Positions 8,749 to 17,030 of a stretch of DNA of 64,000 bases are shown in pieces (positions within the stretch are counted from its first letter, which is position 1; every line of letters starts with the position of its first letter). Source of the DNA: Hymenobacter oligotrophus (GTDB taxonomy: Bacteria; Bacteroidota; Bacteroidia; Cytophagales; Hymenobacteraceae); NCBI RefSeq assembly GCF_003574965.1, contig NZ_CP032317.1:1054001-1118000 (forward strand). Direction: 5' to 3'. Below the pieces are notes generated by a model. The model saw only the letters and a list, made by a program, of their open reading frames with translations, did not search any database and had not been told where the DNA came from. The position numbers and the translations under genes were made by a program.

Positions 8749-9597
8749 CTAGGCCATAACGGCCGTGAGGCTTAGCATTGGCTCGGCCAACCAGGCGGCC
8801 CCTTCGGCCCGCACGTACTGCGCGGCCGTTGGCGCATCCAGCTCTTTGCTCAGCAAGCGCCAGGCAACAAACCCGTCGATGTGCACGGTGGCCTCGGGCT
8901 GGCCAGTTGCCTCGGCTTCCAGGGTCCAGTTTTCGGGCCCGCGGCGCAGCGCCCATTGGTAGGTGCGCGCTGGGGTAGTGATTACCACGCGCAGCTGCGT
9001 ACCCTCGGGCGCCTCCACGTTGCGGTAGTGGTGCGGCAAGGCCCGCAGCGAGGTTTGCAAGTACGGCTCGTACAGCTCGGGTTGCAGCAAGCCGGTTTCG
9101 CCCCGGCCCACTGCCTGCCTGATTTGCTGCTGGTGGTGCCACTTTTCGGTGTACTCGCGCGCCACATGAAACCAGTTCAGCGACTCACTCTCGCCCGCCC
9201 AACCCACCGAGAAAGCCGCCGGCGCCCACGGGTCGAGGGTTTCCAGGAAAGCCACATACTCCTGCCCCGATTGCTCCAGCAACTGCATTACCACCGCGGG
9301 GCTTAGGCGGCGGGTAGCCGTTATCCAATCGGCGTTCAGCTGGTTCAGGAAGCTCACTAAGCCTTGGTAGCTGCCTAGGTCGCCGGTGGGCTGTACGCCA
9401 AAGTACCCATCGCGCAGCATTGAGAGCGTACGCAGGTTGCCGTCGAGCAGGTGCAGGGCCACGTCCATCACGCGCCAGCGCGGAGCCAGCGTTTGCCGCT
9501 CCCACTCCTCGGCCGACAAACTGCGCAGCAACGCCAGCAGCTGCTCATCGAGCTTGGCAAACAACGGAAGCGTAACGATGGTCGGCTGCTGACTCAT
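8749..9597 (-). CDS. DinB/maleylpyruvate isomerase-fold protein
   Basis: The 282-residue protein begins like the mycothiol-dependent maleylpyruvate isomerase N-terminal domain, a DinB-type four-helix bundle. It has WRVMDVALHLLDGNLRTL (helix with His) near 42-59 and WFHVAREYTEKWHHQQQIR near 150, giving the scattered His residues that bind a metal in this fold. A C-terminal sterol-carrier-like half (about 195-282, with ATVHIDGFVAWRLL) matches the usual two-domain layout. Such enzymes often act on low-molecular-weight thiol conjugates. The genome has bacillithiol synthesis (bshB1 at 31419-32138), so bacillithiol is a possible partner; that is inference. It is last in the run from the SPOR gene and lies 16 bp after trmB. 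Confidence 0.75.
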   Translation of the reverse strand: MSQQPTIVTLPLFAKLDEQLLALLRSLSAEEWERQTLAPRWRVMDVALHLLDGNLRTLSMLRDGYFGVQPTGDLGSYQGLVSFLNQLNADWITATRRLSPAVVMQLLEQSGQEYVAFLETLDPWAPAAFSVGWAGESESLNWFHVAREYTEKWHHQQQIRQAVGRGETGLLQPELYEPYLQTSLRALPHHYRNVEAPEGTQLRVVITTPARTYQWALRRGPENWTLEAEATGQPEATVHIDGFVAWRLLSKELDAPTAAQYVRAEGAAWLAEPMLSLTAVMA

Positions 9598-9613
9598 GCT
9601 GACAAGCGTTGGG

Positions 9614-10273
9614 TTATTCGAAGGAAAAGTGCAGGTACTTGATGGGCACGCCCAGCTCGCGGTACTTCCGCTCGTAGGTGGTCTGGATATCGTAGGTATG
9701 CGGCAGCAGGCCCGTGGTTTGGTACAGGTCGCGGGTGAACACCAGGTTGGGCGCGTTGCGCTCCTGCAGTAGCTCGAGGGTGTACTCGAACAGCAGGTCC
9801 GAATCGGTTTTCAGGTGCACCAAGCCGCCCGGGCGCAGAATTTGGCGGTACAGCTCCTGAAAGCGCGGCGCCGTGAGGCGGCGCTTGGTGTCGCCGAGGC
9901 GCGGGCGCGGATCGGGGAAGGTAATCCAGATTTCATCCAGCTCGCCGGAGCCAAAGTGCTCCAGCAAGGTTTCGGCGCGGGTACGCAAAAAGCCCACGTT
10001 GGTGAGGCCTTGCTCCTCGGCTAGTATGCTGCCGCGGTGCATTCGCTCGCCTTTGATGTCCAGACCTAGGAAATTGCGCTCGGGGTAGCGCGCCGCCAGG
10101 CCTACGGTGTACTCGCCTTTGCCGCAACCCATCTCCAGGGTAATCGGGTGGTTGTTGCGGAAGAACTCCGATTGCCAGCGGCCGCCTAGGTTGGCGAAGG
10201 TGTCTTTGCCGGGTTCTACAATGTCGGCGCGCTGCGCATTGTCGGCAAAGCGCTTCAGTTTTACTCGACCCAT
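9614..10273 (-). CDS. trmB: tRNA (guanine-N7-)-methyltransferase
   Basis: The 219-residue enzyme would methylate G46 of tRNAs using S-adenosylmethionine. The SAM-binding motif LEMGCGKGEYTVGLA (about 46-60), the NFLGLDIKGERMHRG segment and the family signature ITFPDPRPRLGDTKRRL are all present. The end DIQTTYERKYRELGVPIKYL is the usual C-terminal substrate-binding region. It begins 71 bp after folC on the same strand. Confidence 0.96.
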   Translation of the reverse strand: MGRVKLKRFADNAQRADIVEPGKDTFANLGGRWQSEFFRNNHPITLEMGCGKGEYTVGLAARYPERNFLGLDIKGERMHRGSILAEEQGLTNVGFLRTRAETLLEHFGSGELDEIWITFPDPRPRLGDTKRRLTAPRFQELYRQILRPGGLVHLKTDSDLLFEYTLELLQERNAPNLVFTRDLYQTTGLLPHTYDIQTTYERKYRELGVPIKYLHFSFE

Positions 10274-10344
10274 GAAGGGAAATCTGTGCGGTTGAAAATT
10301 TGAATGCGGGCGGCAAGCTGCCGCGTTGGGTGCCCTAGGTGGTT

Positions 10345-11658
10345 TTAGGCCTCGGGGGCGTACAAGTCGGGCACTTCGGCCACCACAAAGGTGCTGCCGC
10401 CCACAAAGATGGCATCATCGGCCGAGGCTTGCTGGCGGGCTGTGGCCAGCGCCGCCGCCACCGAGCCGCAAACCGTGCCTTGCAGCCCTGCTTCGCCGGC
10501 TTGCTTCGCCAGTTCTTCGGCCGGCAGCGCCCTGGGTATGTTGGCGGCGCAAAAGTAATACGTAGCCTCGGTTGGCAGCAGGCGCAACACCTTGCCTAGG
10601 TCTTTATCATTCACCATGCCCAGCACCACGTGCAGGCGCTGGTACTCCAAACGCCCCAGCTGTTGCACCACCATCCGGATGCCGGCCTCGTTGTGGCCGG
10701 TATCGCACACGGTAATGGGCGCCTGGCCAATTACCTGCCACCGCCCGCGCAAGCCGGTAAGGCGGCGCACGTTGCGCAGGCCAGCCAGTATGTGTTCATC
10801 TGTTATCGTAAACCCCTGCCGGCGCAGCTCCTCTACCACGGCCAACACGCCCGGCAAGTTCAGGCGCTGGTAGTCGCCCACCAGGCCTAGTTCTGCCTCC
10901 TCAAACCATACTGCTTCATCGCGCCACACGCGCACGTGCTGGGCCGCGGCGGCGGGGTCGTCGCGGAGCAGCTCCGCGCGGTAGTGCTGGTCGGCAAAGC
11001 TTAGCGGCGCACCTAGGGGCTGCGCTTTTTGGCCGAATACCTCGGCCACTTCGGGCTGCGTCTGGCTGACAACGGCTGGCACACCGGGCTTGATGATGCC
11101 CGCCTTTTCCGAGGCTATCTGCGGCAGGGTGTCGCCCAGTATGGCCTGGTGGTCGTAGCTGATGTTGGTGATCAGCGAGACCAGCGGCGTAATGATGTTC
11201 GTCGAATCGAGCCGTCCGCCCAGGCCTACTTCTATCACGGCAATGTCTACCCGCTCGGCCGCAAAGTAGTCGTAGCACAAGGCCACGCACATCTCAAAAA
11301 ACGACGGCTTCTCCTGCTCAAACAGCCCGCGCCATTGCTTTACCCAGCTCACCAAGTAGTCGGGCGTCAGTTCTTGCCCATCAATGCGGATACGCTCGGT
11401 AAACTCGCGCAGGTGCGGCGAGGTGTACAAGCCGGTGCGGTAACCGGCACTTTGCAAGATGGCCGCCAACAGGTGCGAGCTGCTCCCCTTGCCGTTGGTG
11501 CCGGCCACGTGCACACTTCGGAAGCCGCGCTCCGGATGACCTAGGGCCTGCACCAACCGCTGAACACCTTCCAAGCCTTTCTTGAACCCCGCCGATCCTA
11601 CCTTTTGGAACATAGGCAGTTGTGCGTACAGGTAATTGAGCGTCTGGGCGTAAGTCAT
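10345..11658 (-). CDS. folC: Folylpolyglutamate synthase / dihydrofolate synthase
   Basis: The 437-residue product adds glutamate to folates in the cytoplasm. The P-loop VAGTNGKGSSSH, the Mg-binding EVGLGGRLDSTN and LITNISYDHQAILGDTLPQI are all family marks, as is the C-terminal GHNEAG segment (VCDTGHNEAG). The ATG at 11658 (MTYAQTLNYLYAQLP) is chosen; a start 25 codons upstream would run through the terminator of the TonB-like gene. It lies in the minus-strand run between the TonB-like gene and trmB. Confidence 0.96.
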   Translation of the reverse strand: MTYAQTLNYLYAQLPMFQKVGSAGFKKGLEGVQRLVQALGHPERGFRSVHVAGTNGKGSSSHLLAAILQSAGYRTGLYTSPHLREFTERIRIDGQELTPDYLVSWVKQWRGLFEQEKPSFFEMCVALCYDYFAAERVDIAVIEVGLGGRLDSTNIITPLVSLITNISYDHQAILGDTLPQIASEKAGIIKPGVPAVVSQTQPEVAEVFGQKAQPLGAPLSFADQHYRAELLRDDPAAAAQHVRVWRDEAVWFEEAELGLVGDYQRLNLPGVLAVVEELRRQGFTITDEHILAGLRNVRRLTGLRGRWQVIGQAPITVCDTGHNEAGIRMVVQQLGRLEYQRLHVVLGMVNDKDLGKVLRLLPTEATYYFCAANIPRALPAEELAKQAGEAGLQGTVCGSVAAALATARQQASADDAIFVGGSTFVVAEVPDLYAPEA

Positions 11659-11680
11659 GGTACAGGCTAAGTAGGGCCAC

Positions 11681-11719
11681 AAAAAAACGCCGCGGGCCGG
11701 ATAAATCCGACCCGCGGCG
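11681..11719 (-). terminator. Terminator of the TonB-like gene
   Basis: A 15-bp stem (CGCCGCGGGTCGGAT with one mismatch, 2-nt loop) is followed on the minus strand by seven T. It lies between the TonB-like stop and the folC start, which supports separate or attenuated transcription of folC. Confidence 0.85.
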
Positions 11720-11735
11720 CTTGCTGAAGCCAAAA

Positions 11736-12638
11736 TTACTTGCCGCCGATGCGGTAGGTAATGGTACCGGTGGCGCCGCCATTGCCGCTGCCCACGCGGC
11801 GGAAGGTGGCTTTGTTCTGAATCATGTCGCGGTAGAAGTTGGCTACGCGGGGTGTTACGCTGGAGCCCGTTACCGTTACCGACTCCACGTCGCCGTTCTC
11901 ATCGATCTTGATTTTGAGCGTCACGAAACCTACTTCGTCGGAGGGGTCCTGGTCGTTGGGTTTGTTGTCGAAGGCCCAGCCGGGCATGTTGAGCTTGCCG
12001 CTGCCGAAGCCGCCGCCGCTGCCGCCGCCTTCGCCGGGGTCGCCGCTGTAGGCTTTGCCGCTGTACGTACCGCGGGGGTCGCCTTTGTCGCCTACCGTGC
12101 CGGGGTCGTCGCCGTTGTTGTTGCCGGCGGGGTTGTTGCTGGTGCCCATGGTGCCGTTGCCGCCTGTGTTGGCCGCCGCGCCCCGGGGCGTAAACACGGC
12201 CCTGGGATTTACCTTAGGCTTTTCGGGTTCGGGTTCCTTTACCGGCTCTTCGCGGGGCTTGGGCGAAGGTTTCTCTACCGGCGGAATCTTCACGTCGGTT
12301 TCTTCGGCCTCGCTCGTAACCACCTTCTCGGGCTGCGCGTCCTCGGTGGGCGTTACGGGCTGCCGGGCCTGCTGCGGCTCGGGGTCGGGCTGCTGGGCGG
12401 GCGGGCGGCTATCTTCCCGGCTCGGCGACTCGTTGGCCGGGGCCGAAGTCTGGTTGTCGCCAAAGCCGGTTTCGTCGAGGCCGTAGTTTAGCTCCACTCC
12501 GCCGCCGCCCGTCAGCACAATGTCCTCGGGCGGGTTTTTGAACACGATCAGGAAAAACAGCAAAGCCAGCAAGCCGTTCAGCACAACGGTGCCGATAAGG
12601 GCCTCGCGGCGGTGCTCGTGGCGAAATTCAGCGGCCAT
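11736..12638 (-). CDS. TonB-like energy transducer
   Basis: The ATG at 12638 (MAAEFRHEHRREALIG) gives 300 residues. A single N-terminal membrane segment (about 14-33, LIGTVVLNGLLALLFFLIVF) is followed by a long Pro/Glu/Lys-rich region (about 60-170) that could span the periplasm. A Gly/Asn-rich stretch comes next, and then a C-terminal domain (about 235-300, VGFVTLKIKIDENGDVESVTVTG) similar to TonB/TolA C-terminal domains. With exbB and exbD just upstream it should transmit proton-motive force to outer-membrane receptors. TolA-like function is an alternative. Confidence 0.85.
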   Translation of the reverse strand: MAAEFRHEHRREALIGTVVLNGLLALLFFLIVFKNPPEDIVLTGGGGVELNYGLDETGFGDNQTSAPANESPSREDSRPPAQQPDPEPQQARQPVTPTEDAQPEKVVTSEAEETDVKIPPVEKPSPKPREEPVKEPEPEKPKVNPRAVFTPRGAAANTGGNGTMGTSNNPAGNNNGDDPGTVGDKGDPRGTYSGKAYSGDPGEGGGSGGGFGSGKLNMPGWAFDNKPNDQDPSDEVGFVTLKIKIDENGDVESVTVTGSSVTPRVANFYRDMIQNKATFRRVGSGNGGATGTITYRIGGK

Positions 12639-12695
12639 GGGCGGTGAATTTTGGAAGTTACTAGGTGATGTTGCGTCGGGTAATGTAAACAACGC

Positions 12696-12729
12696 GCCCC
12701 GGTGCGTCTGGGGTTCAGCTCACCGGGGC
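12696..12729 (-). terminator. Hairpin between exbD and the TonB-like gene (possible attenuator)
   Basis: GCCCCGGTG (12696-12704) pairs with CACCGGGGC (12721-12729). There is no T run after it, so it may be a processing or attenuation hairpin rather than a terminator. Confidence 0.35.
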
Positions 12730-12765
12730 AAGGGTTGTACGGAGTGTGCAGGCAAGCCGCAGTGG

Positions 12766-13176
12766 TTATTTGCCGCCTGTTTGCTCGGCCGCCGTAGCCA
12801 TTACCATCCGAATTTTAAGCCGGTTTCCGATTTCCAGGATGTCAACCAGCTTCTGCACGTTCAGCGACTTGTCCACGCGCAGCACGGCGGTGGGCGTTTC
12901 GAGGCCTTTTACGCGCGTGGCCAGCTCCTGCTCCAACTCTTGCGACGACACCGGCTTGCGGTCGATGAAGTACTGCCCGTTGCCATCTACCGATACGGTA
13001 ATGGGCTGCTTCATGGCCTGCTTGCCCGAGCGGGCATTGGGCAGCATCAGCTTAATTACGTTGGGGTTCACCATCGTCGACACGATCAGGAAGAACAGCA
13101 TCAAGAAGAACATGATGTCGTTCATCGAGCTGGTCTCGACGTGTGAGGAAAGCTTACGACGGCGGCTTAAATCCAT
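12766..13176 (-). CDS. exbD: Biopolymer transport protein ExbD/TolR
   Basis: The 136-residue protein has one membrane helix (about 19-37, NDIMFFLMLFFLIVSTMV) preceded by a short basic N-terminus. The conserved Asp in the helix start (MNDIMFF, D20) is the proton-relay residue of ExbD/TolR. The periplasmic part ends with the usual DKSLNVQKLVDILEIGNRLK segment. It lies 77 bp downstream of exbB and upstream of the TonB-like gene, the standard order for a TonB motor. Confidence 0.93.
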   Translation of the reverse strand: MDLSRRRKLSSHVETSSMNDIMFFLMLFFLIVSTMVNPNVIKLMLPNARSGKQAMKQPITVSVDGNGQYFIDRKPVSSQELEQELATRVKGLETPTAVLRVDKSLNVQKLVDILEIGNRLKIRMVMATAAEQTGGK

Positions 13177-13253
13177 CGGTACGTTTAGTTAGGCTTGAAA
13201 TGCAGATGAGTGGCTTAGCAACAACCGTGCTCGGCCACTCATTCACTATCGCG

Positions 13254-13963
13254 CTAGTTGTCCTGCAGAATGTCCATGAACTCAATGGCCGAGTTCTCCA
13301 TGCGGAACACCAGGCGCTCCACCATGATGCTGAGCCAGTGGTAGCCTACGTGGGCCACCATGCCCACAATCAGACCGGCGGCCGAGGTTACCATTTTGGT
13401 GTACAAACCGCCCGAAATTTGGGCAATGCCAAAGTCGCCGGTCGAGCTGATGGCGTAGAAGATGTTGATTACGCCGACGATGGTACCCACGAAACCCAGC
13501 ATGGGCGCGATACCCGCGATGATGCCCAGGATGCTGATGTTCTTCTCGAGGCGGGCAATTTCTACTTTGCCTACGTTCTCTACGCTCGTCTCAATCTCCT
13601 TCAGCGGCAGGCCAATGCGGCGGATGCCCTTCTCGATCATGCGGGCCAGCGGCGAGGCCGTTTGGGCCGTCAGCATTTTGGCGCCCTGCAAATCGCCCTT
13701 CACCATTAGGTTCCGGATCTGGTTCATGAACCCCTCGGGCAGCGCGGCGGCTTTCCGGATGGTGAGGTAACGCTCCAGAATGATGTAAACCGAAACCGAG
13801 AACAGCAGCAGAATCGGAACCATGATCCAGCCCCCTGAAAGATGAGGTCGATTACCGAGAGCGAATCGGGCTGAGCGGCTGGAGCGGCCGCAGCAGTGGC
13901 GGCCGGGTTGGTGGTGGAGTCGGCCGCAGCGGTGGTTATCTGCAGCAGAAAGGGTTCGAACAT
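13254..13963 (-). pseudogene. exbB: MotA/TolQ/ExbB proton channel, frameshifted as sequenced
   Basis: Two frames together give a complete ExbB. The first part starts at ATG 13963 (MFEPFLLQITTAAADS) and runs through SLSVIDLIFQG. The second part, VPILLLFSVSVYIILERYLTI onward, with the two TolQ-type membrane regions, is in another frame down to 13254. The break is at a run of five G (five C on the plus strand, 13831-13835). One extra G would give SVIDLIFQGGWIMVPILLLF, the expected junction in Bacteroidota ExbB, and a product of 236 residues. Read as given, translation from the true start would run out of frame. This may be a sequencing error in a homopolymer, a real mutation or, less likely, -1 slippage on GGG. 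The ATG follows the SPOR stop by one base (TAG-C-ATG). Confidence 0.85.
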
Positions 13964-13964
13964 G

Positions 13965-15089
13965 CTAATATGGGTAAACCTGAATTTCGTTGCCGAACTG
14001 CTTGCGCAGCGCCGGCAGGTTTCGCTGAGCAGTGGCTTTGTCGGCGAAATCGGCAACGGCAACGCGGTACTTTTTAGTATTTACCACGCCCCGATGCCCC
14101 CAACGCGGCATCAGAATTTTGGCGACGTGGCCTTTGCTGGCGTAGTTGCTCTGCACTTTTTCGGCACCCGCGAACGAGTTGAAAGTGGCTTTCACTACGT
14201 ACCAGCGGTTCGAAACGCCCTTTACCAGCACGGGTTTGCCAGTTACAGCCGGGCGGCTTTCGGCAGCAGCTTTCGTTGCCGTAGCTACCGACGCAGCCTT
14301 TGGGCCCACCGTTGCAGCAGGCTTTGCTTTGGCAACGGGTGCTGGTGCTGCCTCTACGGGCTTGGCAATTTCGGGTTGTGCTTCGGGGGCTCCGTCGGGC
14401 ACTACGGCTTCGGCCCAAGCCGGCGAAGCTAGGTTAGCGGCCTGAATGGGCCGAGCGGCTTCGGCATCACCTTTGAAGAAGCTTATCTTCCAGTTTTCCG
14501 GGATGTTACCTAGGCGCAGCGCAATCTGGTATTGAGCTGTCATCACCAACCCCAGCGACACCGCAAACAAGGCCGACGTGGCCAGTTTGCGCAGGCGGCT
14601 GCGGCGCACCGGCGCCAACACCGGCTCCGGTGCTTGGCGGCTCCGCTCGCGGGCCAGCACGGCGTCGGTTACGCGCACCGGGCGCGAGGTTAGCTCGGGC
14701 AAGCCAAAGCTGGCGGCCAGCAGGTTTTGCTGGCCCGTGAATTCAAAATCGAGGCCGCGGCCGGGGGCGCGGCGAAATACGCCAATGCCGGGCAGCTCCG
14801 TACGCTGCTGCTCATCTAGCTCCTGCTGCATGTTGGCCACGGCTTCGCGCACTTGCTGGCGCGCTTGCGGAGCCCCAATGCCGTAGTGGCGGCTAATGGC
14901 ATCAACCAGCAACCCGTCGTTGCGGGTGAGCGATTGGTTGAAGGCCACGCGTTTGGCCGGCGGCGCCAGCGTATGGCGTACCGGGTGCAGGCGGGCGGGC
15001 TCGTAGTCCGCAATCAGGCCGCCAAAATCGGGGATAATTACACAGTCGTGGTCCCGAAGCAGGTGCTGAATGTGGTCGGTTAGCTGCAA
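13965..15089 (-). CDS. HU/CCDC81-type and SPOR domain membrane protein
   Basis: The 374-residue product starts at a TTG (15089), because no ATG or GTG gives the expected opening and QLTDHIQHLLRDHDCVIIPD matches the start of the Bacteroidota family. Residues 1-130 hold the paired prokaryotic HU-like (CCDC81) modules (DHDCVIIPDFGGLIADYEPA; TELPGIGVFRRAPG). A membrane helix follows (about 173-190, TSALFAVSLGLVMTAQYQ), then an Ala/Pro-rich linker and a C-terminal SPOR domain (about 297-374, RWYVVKATFNSFAGAEK). SPOR domains bind denuded peptidoglycan at division sites. It is the first gene of the run leading into exbB, so motor and cell-wall functions may be co-expressed. Confidence 0.88.
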   Translation of the reverse strand: MQLTDHIQHLLRDHDCVIIPDFGGLIADYEPARLHPVRHTLAPPAKRVAFNQSLTRNDGLLVDAISRHYGIGAPQARQQVREAVANMQQELDEQQRTELPGIGVFRRAPGRGLDFEFTGQQNLLAASFGLPELTSRPVRVTDAVLARERSRQAPEPVLAPVRRSRLRKLATSALFAVSLGLVMTAQYQIALRLGNIPENWKISFFKGDAEAARPIQAANLASPAWAEAVVPDGAPEAQPEIAKPVEAAPAPVAKAKPAATVGPKAASVATATKAAAESRPAVTGKPVLVKGVSNRWYVVKATFNSFAGAEKVQSNYASKGHVAKILMPRWGHRGVVNTKKYRVAVADFADKATAQRNLPALRKQFGNEIQVYPY

Positions 15090-15221
15090 AGTGTAGAGGT
15101 TAAGCGGTACGAAGCAGTTGAGAGAGCTGGGCCGGACAATCCCCTTTTTGCCACCCGAGCCGCCGTTCTGCCCACTTCGGTGGCAGCCCGGCGGCTCGGC
15201 AACGTGGCTGTTATCAGCTGA

Positions 15222-16925
15222 TTAGAACTGGTAACCTAGGCCTGCCAGTATGTTTACGCCCTTGGTTGGATAATTCAAGAAACGCTCGTACTTGCGGCCT
15301 AGTAGGTTGTTGCCCAAAACAAAGAAAGACAGATTTTCTGAAAAGCGGTAATCGGCGCGCAGGTTCAGGTCGATTACCGAGTCGGTGGGCCGCACCACGT
15401 TGTTGAACTCTGCGGGGATTGTGGCAGTACGACGCAGCACCGAGCCGTAGCTCGAGCTCAGCACGTACAACTCGCCACCCAACATCAGCTTGTCAGCGGC
15501 GTTGTACGAACCGAAGAACACGCCCTGGAAGGCCGGCCGGTGATACGCTTTTTCCAGCGTCTTCACTTTGTAGCCGTTGTAGTCGAGCTTGGTACCTACC
15601 CGCACGCGTTCGGCGGCGTTGTAAATCAGCTCGCCGTGGATGTTTACCAGCTGGGTAGCCTTGGGGTCGTACACCAGGTCGAACTTGGTGGAGTCGCGGC
15701 GCGAGTTGTTGTAGAAGTACAGGTTACGGTCGTTGGCCAAGGTTACCTTCACCGAAGTTTGCAGCGAACGAGCCGGCGCGGCATTAAAGCCGAAAAACAG
15801 CGTCGGGCCGCGGCGGGTATCGGCCACGCGCTGGTTGGGGCCCAGCCAGGCATTTTCCTGCGTCAGGTCGTAGAGCGTAACGCGCTGCAGGCCGCCACCC
15901 AAGCCGCCGAACAGCACAAACTTGTCCTCCACTACCGCATAGCCCAGGCGCACGGCGGGCATCACCGAAACCTGGCTGGCATTGTTGATGGTGTCGCCGG
16001 TGTAGCCCAGCGTAGCCCCTACCGATACATCCAAGCGGCCCGCAATGTTCTGCTCGAACGCCGGCGTTAGCTGCACAAACGGGCGGCTCACGGTCAGCGA
16101 GTCCTTTTGCGAGATGAACGACAGGTCGCCATCGATGCGCACGCGGCCTTTCTCCGTCACGTAGTAAGCCGTGCGCAGTTGGGCGTACAAATCCGACTCC
16201 TTGGCCTTGAAATTGTCTTTCCAATAGCGGAAACCACCGGCCAGGTCGTACTGAAACTTGGCGTCCCGGTCGCGGTTGCGCAAGAACAGTTGGGCATCGG
16301 CGCGGTAAAACACCTGCTTGATGCTGTCTTTTTCGGGCTTGCGCTCGATGTCGGGATTGTAGCCGTAGAAGTTGGCCCGGTCGCGCCCTAGGTTCAGTTT
16401 GGCACCTAGGGTCGTGGCACCCCGGTACATCTCGCCGTTCAGGTTCAGGCGGCTTTGGCTGGTGGCGGAGTTTTTGCCATCAACCGGCCCACGTGCCGAG
16501 GACAAGTGGCGCAAGTCGAGCCCGAAGGCGTGATCTTGGCTGCGGGTGGTATGAAAGTGCGCTTGCCCCAGCAACGAGGCGTAGTTGCCCACGCCCACGC
16601 GGGCGTAGTTGCCTTGCAGCGGCTGCAGCTCCTCCTGCTTGATGGTGAGCACCCGCACCGAGGGGTTCAGGTTTTGGCTCGGCAGGCGAAAATCGGGGAA
16701 GGTGTAGCGAACGGTGCGGTCAGGCGTGGCAGCCGGGGGCAGCACTACCTTGTCGTAGTTGCGGGCCGCTTCGGGTAGCTGGTTTTCCCGCTCCTTCACA
16801 ATTTCGATTTCCGCATCCTCGATTTTACCCCCGGTGCGCGGCTTGCCTGTTTGGGCCGCGGCGGGCACGGCTGCGGCCGCAAGCAGGGCCGCTAAGGTTA
16901 GGCGTTGGGAAGAACTAACGCTCAT
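15222..16925 (-). CDS. Outer-membrane beta-barrel protein (TonB-receptor-like, without plug)
   Basis: The 567-residue protein has a signal peptide (1-24, LAALLAAAAVPAAAQ) and then many alternating beta-strand segments with aromatic girdles. It ends in NILAGLGYQF, a terminal aromatic as in outer-membrane barrels. Strands such as RFSENLSFFVLGNNLLGRKY resemble the last strands of TonB-dependent receptors, but no plug domain or TonB box is evident. Related Bacteroidota proteins are often called TonB-dependent-receptor-like. The gene lies between the SPOR gene and a very large TPR gene on the same strand, the latter 105 bp upstream. Confidence 0.8.
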   Translation of the reverse strand: MSVSSSQRLTLAALLAAAAVPAAAQTGKPRTGGKIEDAEIEIVKERENQLPEAARNYDKVVLPPAATPDRTVRYTFPDFRLPSQNLNPSVRVLTIKQEELQPLQGNYARVGVGNYASLLGQAHFHTTRSQDHAFGLDLRHLSSARGPVDGKNSATSQSRLNLNGEMYRGATTLGAKLNLGRDRANFYGYNPDIERKPEKDSIKQVFYRADAQLFLRNRDRDAKFQYDLAGGFRYWKDNFKAKESDLYAQLRTAYYVTEKGRVRIDGDLSFISQKDSLTVSRPFVQLTPAFEQNIAGRLDVSVGATLGYTGDTINNASQVSVMPAVRLGYAVVEDKFVLFGGLGGGLQRVTLYDLTQENAWLGPNQRVADTRRGPTLFFGFNAAPARSLQTSVKVTLANDRNLYFYNNSRRDSTKFDLVYDPKATQLVNIHGELIYNAAERVRVGTKLDYNGYKVKTLEKAYHRPAFQGVFFGSYNAADKLMLGGELYVLSSSYGSVLRRTATIPAEFNNVVRPTDSVIDLNLRADYRFSENLSFFVLGNNLLGRKYERFLNYPTKGVNILAGLGYQF

Positions 16926-17030
16926 GTATGGCTTGGGCTTGGCGCCTACCTAGGCTTCGTGCGATGCTTCACACCAACCTAGACAGGCCATTCAAGTACA
17001 ATTACTTATTCGTTGAAATCAGCTTCACTC

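Noticed and set aside
13254-13963. Programmed frameshifting in exbB
   Set aside because: The G run would allow a -1 slip, but no stimulatory structure was identified and a one-base deletion is simpler; kept only as an alternative.
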